From CAZXPG01 sp964643145 (GTDB lineage Bacteria > Pseudomonadota > Alphaproteobacteria > Rickettsiales > Arcanibacteraceae), in the NCBI GenBank assembly GCA_964643145.1, contig CAZXPG010000067.1, forward strand, positions 1 to 8,119: a stretch of 8,119 nucleotides of DNA, read 5' to 3'. Both the position numbers and the translations under genes were made by a program. The stretch's first letter is position 1. Every line of letters begins with the position of its first letter. Shown here piece by piece: positions 1 to 5,497 of the stretch. Below the pieces are notes generated by a model that did not search any database, was not told the DNA's origin, and saw only the letters and a list, made by a program, of their open reading frames with translations.

Positions 1-61
1 TTGACATTATTTTTCAATATCATGCCAGTTTTGGATAAGCAAAGCTTATAAAAAACTGAGG

Positions 62-505
62 TTAGATAATAAAATCGTTACTTTCACGAGAAGAAAGCAT
101 ATGCTGGTTTCCCATCCAATGGCATAACTCCTCTAATGTAAGCTGGTTAAGATAATCAAACTGCACTTTCTCAAGCTGCGCGCATAAGGGCTGGATGACG
201 CGGGTTTTAACCGGATTATCCTGCCCCTTTGCCACCTTCTCCACCTCAAGAGCATGCATCAGCACCGCAATTTCCCCTAAGGTAATCTTACGCCGTTCCC
301 GCATTAATACATACCCCCCTTTAGGGCCACGAATGCTGCGCAAAATATGCCCGCGCACCAAACACTGCATGATCGGCTCAAGATAACGGGCTTTCTCGCC
401 TTGCAGTTGGCACAATTCCTTACTGTTCACCGGACGGCTTCCTCCGGTTTCGGCAATAATCACCAGCGCCTCAATACAGGCGCGCAACCGCTTAGAACAA
501 GGCAT
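62..505 (-). CDS. Rrf2-family transcriptional regulator (147 aa)
   Basis: A winged-helix DNA-binding regulator of the Rrf2 family, the group that includes IscR, RirA, NsrR and CymR. Seen in the sequence: the recognition-helix region RYLEPIMQCL (residues 40-49), then the family's wing signature GPKGGYVL (60-67), then a segment KITLGEIAVLM (73-83) typical of the dimerisation-helix start. Length is normal for the family. Cysteines lie at 4, 10, 32, 48, 108 and 128. The closely spaced three-cysteine cluster that binds Fe-S in IscR, expected roughly at 90-105, is absent, so an Fe-S sensing role is not supported. The ATG follows the dut TAA with no base between them and there is no clear Shine-Dalgarno, which suggests translational coupling to dut. 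Target genes cannot be read from the window. The family call is firm; the ligand and regulon are unknown. Confidence 0.9.
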   Translation of the reverse strand: MPCSKRLRACIEALVIIAETGGSRPVNSKELCQLQGEKARYLEPIMQCLVRGHILRSIRGPKGGYVLMRERRKITLGEIAVLMHALEVEKVAKGQDNPVKTRVIQPLCAQLEKVQFDYLNQLTLEELCHWMGNQHMLSSRESNDFII

Positions 506-970
506 TTAGGCTGGCACCCCACCATGCACCCCAGTGGAGCCGAACCCTCCTTCCCCACGCGCTGTTGCATCAAGTTCCTCGACAAGAGCAAATGCCACAT
601 GCGAGAAAGGAGCAATAATCATCTGGGCAATACGCATACCGCGCGACACTACAAAACTCTCCTGCCCCAGGTTAATCAGGATCACACCAATTTCCCCCCG
701 GTAATCCGCATCAATCGTGCCTGGCGTATTCAGCACCGTTACGCCATTCTTCAGCGCCAGCCCCGAACGCGGCCGCACCTGTGCCTCATAGCCTTCCGGC
801 AAGGCAATAGCAATCCCGGTAGGGATCAATTTGCGTTCACCAGGGGCAAGTGTAATATCTTCCCTAACCGCCGCCAGCAAATCCACCCCCGCACTCTGGC
901 TGGTGGCATAAGAAGGAAGCGGTAGGCCTGTAGCTGATTCCAGTTGTTTAATAGCGATCGATAATGTCAT
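506..970 (-). CDS. dut: dUTP diphosphatase (dUTPase), 154 aa
   Basis: Cytosolic trimeric dUTPase that hydrolyses dUTP to dUMP and pyrophosphate, preventing uracil incorporation into DNA and feeding thymidylate synthesis. All five family motifs are visible in order: AGVDLLA (27-33), RPRSGLA (66-72), the catalytic/uridine-binding GTIDADYRGE (84-93, with Asp87 as the probable catalytic base and Tyr90 stacking on the nucleotide), RGMRIAQM (110-117), and the glycine-rich C-terminal RGEGGFGSTG (138-147) that closes over the substrate. Length is typical. The start is supported by a good ribosome-binding site, AGAGGAA on the minus strand (976-982), five bases before the ATG. The rloB-like stop lies 23 bp upstream, so dut may now be read from the same transcript as the ATPase/RloB module. 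The regulator downstream begins immediately after the dut stop. Confidence 0.97.
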   Translation of the reverse strand: MTLSIAIKQLESATGLPLPSYATSQSAGVDLLAAVREDITLAPGERKLIPTGIAIALPEGYEAQVRPRSGLALKNGVTVLNTPGTIDADYRGEIGVILINLGQESFVVSRGMRIAQMIIAPFSHVAFALVEELDATARGEGGFGSTGVHGGVPA

Positions 971-993
971 TAAAGTTCCTCTTTTGTTGGTGG

Positions 994-1398
994 TTAGCTG
1001 TTTTTGATACGTTCTAAATTTCGTACAAGGTAATGCATTTTTGTTGCAGGTGTAATACTTGCAGAAGCTTCATTCTGCCGTTCAAGCCACTCAGCATTGT
1101 TTTTAGCAATCTCTAAACCACCATTACATGTGACTTTAGCAAAAATACGCGAGTCATTTTTCTGGTATCCACCTGACACAAGGCTGCTCAATCGCCTTTC
1201 TAGAGCCTCACTTCCTTCTCCAGGGCGGTTATACTTTTCAAAATGCAACATTAACCACACCTCATAACACTCTAGTAATGCAGTTAAGTAATAATACGCT
1301 GATTTCTTATCTTCACATACAATAAGCACGCGGTCATAGGAACGCTTCGAGGGTTTGGGGCGCGTGGGGTTTTTTCCTCTTCTTTCTTGTAAATTCAT
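994..1398 (-). CDS. RloB-like TOPRIM protein with apparent internal in-frame deletion (134 aa)
   Basis: Resembles both ends of the RloB family (restriction-linked proteins first named from Campylobacter type I restriction loci, with a TOPRIM-like nuclease fold). The basic N-terminus and VLIVCEDKKSAYYYLTALL (24-42) match the family's first strand and its conserved Glu (here E29). This runs straight into CYEVWLMLHFE (44-54), which in family members normally follows the mid-domain region. The C-terminal part (about 64-131, ending in THxLV-like KMHYLVRNL) also fits. The intervening stretch, roughly 70-90 residues judging from usual lengths near 200, is missing, and with it the expected DxD metal-binding motif. 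The junction is near residues 42-44 (about 1268-1275). The reading frame is open, so a shortened protein could be made, but nuclease activity is doubtful. The start overlaps the ATPase stop as ATGA. Base composition is AT-rich like its partner. Family call fairly sure; the deletion is inferred from memory of the family. Confidence 0.75.
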   Translation of the reverse strand: MNLQERRGKNPTRPKPSKRSYDRVLIVCEDKKSAYYYLTALLECYEVWLMLHFEKYNRPGEGSEALERRLSSLVSGGYQKNDSRIFAKVTCNGGLEIAKNNAEWLERQNEASASITPATKMHYLVRNLERIKNS

Positions 1399-2696
1399 AG
1401 CTCGTCAAAATTCCCTAAACTTGGAACACCACCATAACGGCCTGAGAGATAGGACTTCTCAATTACCTCCCCTTTACGTGGGTTAAAGGATAATAAGGAC
1501 GTAACAATCGTAGCTCCTTCTTTGTCCTTATCAACTAGCCATATCTGATCTCTATGAAACAACCCCTCCTCTTGAAGTAACGATGTATTATGCGTTGTAA
1601 AGATAAGCTGCGCACCTTTGCTATTAAGCCCTGGATTATGAAATAACTTGATAAGTGCAACAAGCAAATTACGATGTAAGCTGGAATCGAGTTCATCAAT
1701 GAACAACAATTTTCCATTCTCTAACGCATCAATGATATACCCTATAAAAGAAAATAACTTATTAGTACCATGCGATTCATCTTCAAAATCAATAAAAACA
1801 GGAGTTTTCCTATCATTCATAAGATGTGCTGTTTTTATTCTTATCTTCTCAGCATTTTCTAAGAACTTCTTTTTTACATCGGCTTTAAGCTCAAACGGCG
1901 ACTTGGTAAAAAGCTCGTCATCTTCACTAAACTTGCTTCTCTCCACAGCAATATCCGTGATACCAATGTCAGCATCGTATAGGTAACGTAGAATTGTTTT
2001 CTTCTTATTATCATCCGCTAAATAATCAACAGTCTGGTGCGATGAAATTTCTTTAAAACCTTCTAACAAAAAAATATTTTCTTTAAACCAGTTGAAAATC
2101 GGCTCTAATGCTTCCACATTACGTTTTACTGCCATCGAAAGAAAAAGCATATTTGACAGCGTTTCCTGTTTCAACTGCGCTTTATTTTTATGCTTGATAT
2201 AGCTACCATTGATAACCCAATCATAGCCAGATGTTTGATGGTTAAAACTCCGTTCAAAGCCCTTTGTTTTTCGAGAGGTTAAATAGACATCTAAAAACTC
2301 ATACTCTATCCGCTCATTCGTAAGCATAAAGCCGTAATGGTAGCGAATTCCATTGATAATCACCTGTATATCAAAACTGCTAGGTAATTTACTGGTGTTG
2401 GCATCTAAGAGAAAAGGCTTGAAGTAATCAATTTTATCACCAGGTTGCATTTCTTTCTCAGAATTCTGTACAAACCAGCGCATGAAATATAGAGCATCAA
2501 ATAACTTACTTTTTCCTGATGCATTGGCTCCATAAATTACCGAAGACGTCAATAAATTAGGGATAGCAGTTATACCTGATGGAATAGTATGCCGAATAAC
2601 GCCTTCCTTTTGACGCAAGGATGAGCCTTCCAACATACTTAATGTCTGGGTATCTTTAATGGAGTAGAAGTTCGATACACTGAACTCTATAAGCAT
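1395..2696 (-). CDS. AAA15-family ATPase, RloA-like defence-type partner of RloB (433 aa)
   Basis: A P-loop ATPase of the ABC/SMC-like AAA15 (COG1106) type. Seen: N-terminal FSVSNFYSIKD typical of the family, Walker A GANASGKS (56-63), a signature-like segment ESHGTNKLF (307-315), Walker B LLFIDELD (330-337, with Glu335 as likely catalytic base), a switch histidine in TTHNTSL (367-373), and the family's C-terminal YLSGRYGGVPSL (416-427). The middle, about 100-300, is the variable insert region expected to form the arm. All nucleotide-binding elements look intact. The gene ends in a 4-bp ATGA overlap with the RloB-like gene, so the two are translationally coupled. Such ATPase/TOPRIM pairs are known or predicted anti-phage systems (compare PARIS AriA/AriB and OLD-type pairs); in them the ATPase is usually the sensor or scaffold. 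Composition is far more AT-rich than the neighbours (13/60 G+C at 2041-2100 against 39/60 at 721-780), suggesting horizontal acquisition. The target or trigger is unknown. Confidence 0.88.
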   Translation of the reverse strand: MLIEFSVSNFYSIKDTQTLSMLEGSSLRQKEGVIRHTIPSGITAIPNLLTSSVIYGANASGKSKLFDALYFMRWFVQNSEKEMQPGDKIDYFKPFLLDANTSKLPSSFDIQVIINGIRYHYGFMLTNERIEYEFLDVYLTSRKTKGFERSFNHQTSGYDWVINGSYIKHKNKAQLKQETLSNMLFLSMAVKRNVEALEPIFNWFKENIFLLEGFKEISSHQTVDYLADDNKKKTILRYLYDADIGITDIAVERSKFSEDDELFTKSPFELKADVKKKFLENAEKIRIKTAHLMNDRKTPVFIDFEDESHGTNKLFSFIGYIIDALENGKLLFIDELDSSLHRNLLVALIKLFHNPGLNSKGAQLIFTTHNTSLLQEEGLFHRDQIWLVDKDKEGATIVTSLLSFNPRKGEVIEKSYLSGRYGGVPSLGNFDEL

Positions 2697-2753
2697 AATT
2701 TATAGCCCTATAATATAATTCCACATAAGCTTATGCATCTTCGCTACAAAAAA
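2697..2753 (-). promoter_or_regulatory. AT-rich gap with two small palindromes, possible promoter/operator of the ATPase-RloB module
   Basis: This is the only non-coding gap of note between sdhD and the left end of the window. It holds a perfect 12-bp palindrome, CATAAGCTTATG (2724-2735), and an inverted repeat TATAG-CC-CTATA (2701-2712) close to the ATPase start. On the minus strand TATATT (about 2712-2717) could serve as a -10 element, but I find no convincing -35 at 16-18 bp. Placement at the edge of the AT-rich module suggests its own promoter, possibly with an operator. This is inference only. Confidence 0.3.
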
Positions 2754-3563
2754 TCAACCAAAATGAAAATGGTTTTTTATCGCCATCAACCCTTCCCGGT
2801 AGCTGGGAAAGCGTAATACCACCCCTAACTCGTGTTTGATCTTTGTATTTAAAACCCTACGGCTACCATCGTAGAAACTGCGGGCCATGGGGGAAAGTTC
2901 GGCTTCTTCAAAGGAAATAAGCGGCGGTGGTGCCACTTCAAGCAACGCTGCTGCGTAACGGATCACCTCTTCCTGCGCGCAAGGATAATCATCAGCGACA
3001 TTATACACAGTGCCAGGGTGTGGCTGCATGATCGAGGCAACAAGCACCTGCGCACTATCGTCCACATGAATACGAGAAAAAAACTGGCCTTTTTTATCAA
3101 TACGCCGCGCCGTGCCCGCTATAAGCTTATCAAATGCCGATCTTCCCGGCCCATAAATCCCAGCCAACCGGAATATATGCACCGGCAACCCAGTATCAAG
3201 CCATTGCTGTTCCGCCAGCACCCGGTTGACAAGGCGCGCATTAGGTGGGTTCAGAGGTGCCGTTTCATCCACCCACTCGCCTTTGCTATCACCATATACC
3301 CCTGTGGTTGAAAGATAACCGACCCACCGCAGCGAAGGTAAGTTTTGAATTGCGGCACGATGGTGCTGAAGCACCAGATCCCCCGCAACATCAGGGGGAA
3401 TGGAGATAAGGAGGTGTGTTACGGTTAGAGGCAAAGGCTGATGAAATGTGTCACGGTGCGTGCCGTCTACCTTCCACCCTTGTGAAGATAACAATGCACC
3501 AAGTGCCTTGGCGGTATAGCCAAACCCATAGCAGAATAAATGCGGCTTAGGCACGTGTTTCAT
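2754..3563 (-). CDS. SDR-family NAD(P)-dependent epimerase/oxidoreductase, YeeZ-like (269 aa)
   Basis: An atypical extended short-chain dehydrogenase with a Rossmann fold. Seen: nucleotide-binding GFGYTAKALG (13-22, GxGxxA pattern), the strand-4 segment LSTTGVYGD (84-92), RLAGIYGPGRS (132-142), a SRIHVDD segment (163-169), YNVADD (187-192), and a C-terminal GSRRVLNTKI...FPSYREGL pattern. Together these match the YeeZ-like group. The usual YxxxK catalytic pair is not evident: Tyr90 is in place within GVYGD, but the Lys position is occupied by sequence such as NRVLAE (113-118), as is usual in this subgroup. Substrate is therefore unknown, and related proteins are annotated only as epimerase or oxidoreductase. 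The ATG overlaps the end of the upstream 93-residue gene by 17 bp, with no clear Shine-Dalgarno, suggesting coupled translation within the sdhB transcript. It is probably cytosolic, with no signal peptide or membrane segment. Confidence 0.85.
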   Translation of the reverse strand: MKHVPKPHLFCYGFGYTAKALGALLSSQGWKVDGTHRDTFHQPLPLTVTHLLISIPPDVAGDLVLQHHRAAIQNLPSLRWVGYLSTTGVYGDSKGEWVDETAPLNPPNARLVNRVLAEQQWLDTGLPVHIFRLAGIYGPGRSAFDKLIAGTARRIDKKGQFFSRIHVDDSAQVLVASIMQPHPGTVYNVADDYPCAQEEVIRYAAALLEVAPPPLISFEEAELSPMARSFYDGSRRVLNTKIKHELGVVLRFPSYREGLMAIKNHFHFG

Positions 3564-3828
3564 CGGTACGCAATGATTTTTTAGGGGGAAGCTTCACCAC
3601 AAACATCTTCTGAAAGAACTGCCCGCGATAGGCATAGATACGCAGCAGCAGTTCTATCAGGAAAAATCCATTCAGCACATCCTTAGCACGGGCAATAGTT
3701 GCTGCCTGCTCAGGAGAAAGCTGCACAAGCTGCTCCAGCCCCCACAACGCTACATAGGCAAAAAGCACCAACCCAATTACTATCTTGGCGAAACGTGAAT
3801 CTAAATGTTTCTCAACCAAAGCCCGCAC
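3547..3828 (-). CDS. Small two-helix membrane protein, resembles S1-S2 of a voltage-gated ion channel (93 aa)
   Basis: Starts with GTG five bases after the sdhB stop, with a G-rich stretch just upstream that may act as ribosome-binding site. Two hydrophobic segments are visible, about 14-34 and 48-66, followed by a basic tail (PPKKSLRTDETRA). The pattern RFAKIVIGLVLF...LWGLEQ, then LNGFFLIELLLRIYAYRGQFF (about 52-72), resembles segments S1 and S2 of bacterial voltage-gated sodium channels such as NaChBac and NavAb, including the S2 acidic residue (E59) followed by LLLRIY. Nothing corresponding to S3, the S4 arginine helix, or the pore follows: the reading frame ends and the SDR gene begins in an overlap. 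It could be a stand-alone membrane protein, a remnant of a truncated channel gene, or chance likeness of two helices. The gene is probably real given its position and open frame. Function unknown. Confidence 0.7.
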   Translation of the reverse strand: MRALVEKHLDSRFAKIVIGLVLFAYVALWGLEQLVQLSPEQAATIARAKDVLNGFFLIELLLRIYAYRGQFFQKMFVVKLPPKKSLRTDETRA

Positions 3829-3833
3829 AATGA

Positions 3834-4619
3834 CTATACCCCCATCCGCTCTACCATCAGCTTTTTGATTTCAGCAATCGCTTTCGCTGGGTTCAAGCCT
3901 TTAGGGCAGGTTTTGGCGCAGTTCATAATGGTATGGCAACGATACAGCTTGAACGGGTCTTCGAGCGCATCTAAGCGGTCACCGGTACGCTCATCACGGC
4001 TGTCAGCAATCCAGCGGTACGCTTGTAACAGAATGGCCGGGCCTAAGAAACGGTCGCTATTCCACCAATAGCTTGGGCAAGAAGTAGAACAACAGGCGCA
4101 CAGGATACATTCATACAGGCCGTCGAGCTTTGCCCGATCTTCCGGCGTCTGCAACCGTTCACTGCTGGCGGGTGCCGGTGTATCGGTTTTAATCCATGGT
4201 TCAATGGATTCATACTGGGCATAGAATTTGTTTAAATCCGGCACCAGGTCTTTCACCACCTCCATATGCGGCAATGGGGTAATTTTTACCTCACCCTTCA
4301 CATCCGAAATCGCTTTGGTGCAAGCAAGCGTATTGGTACCATCAATATTCATCGCGCAGCTACCGCATATCCCCTCACGGCAGGAGCGGCGGAAGGTAAG
4401 GGTAGAATCAATACTATCCTTAATCTTAATCAGCGCGTCCAGCACCATAGGGCCGCAATTATCCATATCGACTTCAAAACTATCCATACGTGGATTGTCC
4501 TGCTTGTCTGGGTCATAGCGGTAAATACTGAACTTCTTCATCCGCTTGGCCGTTTCCGGTGCTTTGAATGCCTTGCCTTTAGTCACTTTTGAATTGCGGG
4601 GCAAACTGAATTCTACCAT
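3834..4619 (-). CDS. sdhB: Succinate dehydrogenase iron-sulfur subunit (261 aa)
   Basis: Electron-transfer subunit of complex II, carrying electrons from the SdhA flavin through three Fe-S clusters to ubiquinone on the inner face of the cytoplasmic membrane. Seen: the plant-type [2Fe-2S] ligands C80, C85, C88 (CREGICGSC) and C100; the first ferredoxin-like group C171, C174, C177, C181 in CILCACCSTSCP; and the second, C228, C234, C238, in CHTIMNCAKTCP. By analogy with E. coli SdhB, C171/C174/C177/C238 hold [4Fe-4S] and C181/C228/C234 hold [3Fe-4S]. P182, W185, W186 and H229 correspond to quinone-site residues. Length is normal for alphaproteobacteria. The start is supported by AAGGA on the minus strand (4627-4631), seven bases before the ATG, overlapping the stop of the preceding protease gene. 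All cluster ligands are present, so the protein should be functional. Confidence 0.98.
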   Translation of the reverse strand: MVEFSLPRNSKVTKGKAFKAPETAKRMKKFSIYRYDPDKQDNPRMDSFEVDMDNCGPMVLDALIKIKDSIDSTLTFRRSCREGICGSCAMNIDGTNTLACTKAISDVKGEVKITPLPHMEVVKDLVPDLNKFYAQYESIEPWIKTDTPAPASSERLQTPEDRAKLDGLYECILCACCSTSCPSYWWNSDRFLGPAILLQAYRWIADSRDERTGDRLDALEDPFKLYRCHTIMNCAKTCPKGLNPAKAIAEIKKLMVERMGV

Positions 4620-4629
4620 AAATATGTCC

Positions 4630-5490
4630 TTATTCTATCGTCATCCTATACGGGTTTAACGAAGCATTCGCTTTATTAAGCGGTTCCGTTTTGTTTTTGG
4701 GTGCAATATCTGGCACCAGTGGCAGGTTTTTCGCCCGCTTTGTTTCTATTTCCTTTATCGCCTTCGTCAGCATCACCGTCCGTTCCGGGTTGGTGGGATG
4801 CGTGGTCGAGACTATAATCGCATCCGGGTTCTTCACTGACATTTTCCGCCAGAATCCAGGTGCCACCGCTATATTATAGCCTGCCAGTGCTGTAATATAC
4901 ATCCCCACATAATCTGCTTCCAGCTCAAAAGCGGGGGAGTAGCTCTCTACTGCCACTTTTGCCCCATTCTTGGCAAAAGCCGATTTGGTTTTTATCCCCT
5001 GCGATGCTGCCATCGCGTCTACCATCATCCCAAGCAATGTGCCAGTATAGGCATTATATTGCTGCGCTGCCACATGACCCATAATATTATGCGCCAGCTC
5101 GTGCCCCAGCACCACCGCCAACTCATCATCGCTTTTGACAAAGCGCATCATCGCAATATTGACCTTGATCTTTTTCCCATCTGCCGAGGCATTCACCCCT
5201 TCATCGGTACTCAGCACAAAATCATAGACACACATCCCGGCGTTGACAATCAGCTGGTGACATAATGTTGCTCCCGCTCTTGCAATGGGAAGCGCCACTC
5301 GCACTAATCGCTGTTGCATAGCCAGATGTTCCTGCATCCTGGCTTCCTGCCGCCGTAATGTATCTTCTTCTGCTACTTTTGCCTGTTTATCTGCCTCTGC
5401 TTCAACCTCTAGCTGGCTAACCTTGGGCACGTCAGTCACAGGTTTGGCGCAGGCAGGAAGAAGAAGGATAAGCAGGATAATCAGGCGCAT
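4630..5490 (-). CDS. M48-family zinc metalloprotease, predicted lipoprotein (286 aa)
   Basis: Predicted periplasmic, membrane-anchored zinc endopeptidase. With the start chosen here the protein opens with MRLIILLILLLPAC, a lipoprotein signal with lipid-anchored Cys14. A longer frame beginning at 5538 would bury this signal and overlap sdhA by 41 bp, so it is rejected. Residues about 25-65 are charged and probably coiled coil. The catalytic motif GHELAHNIMGH places zinc ligands at H130 and H134 with base E131. The third ligand is probably E189 in FELEADYVG, with D193. THPTNPER (230-237) is the conserved M48 C-terminal motif. The family includes BepA/YfgC and LoiP, which act in envelope quality control. 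The gene starts 7 bp after sdhA and ends 10 bp before sdhB, so it is co-transcribed with complex II. No TPR tail is present, unlike BepA. Placement within an sdh operon is unusual. Confidence 0.92.
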   Translation of the reverse strand: MRLIILLILLLPACAKPVTDVPKVSQLEVEAEADKQAKVAEEDTLRRQEARMQEHLAMQQRLVRVALPIARAGATLCHQLIVNAGMCVYDFVLSTDEGVNASADGKKIKVNIAMMRFVKSDDELAVVLGHELAHNIMGHVAAQQYNAYTGTLLGMMVDAMAASQGIKTKSAFAKNGAKVAVESYSPAFELEADYVGMYITALAGYNIAVAPGFWRKMSVKNPDAIIVSTTHPTNPERTVMLTKAIKEIETKRAKNLPLVPDIAPKNKTEPLNKANASLNPYRMTIE

Positions 5491-5497
5491 AGCACGG

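Noticed and set aside
1..61. TTGACA at the very start and a 6-bp hairpin (ATAAGC-AAA-GCTTAT, 35-49) as promoter or terminator
   Set aside because: No -10 element lies at proper spacing from TTGACA. The hairpin has no U-tract following it on the minus strand (CCAAAACTGG follows) and is followed by A residues on the plus strand.
347..925. Plus-strand open frame of 192 codons opposite dut and the regulator
   Set aside because: It is antisense to dut, whose five motifs are all intact; composition reflects the complementary codons.
506..1398. Functional link between dut and the defence module (dUTPase as trigger or part of the system)
   Set aside because: dut has all motifs of a housekeeping enzyme, its composition matches the host flanks, and it pairs with the Rrf2 gene. 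Adjacency to the module is better explained by insertion of the module upstream.
994..2753. Flanking direct repeats marking the module's insertion
   Set aside because: I compared the edges by eye (971-1000 and 2697-2770) and found no convincing target-site duplication or terminal inverted repeat.
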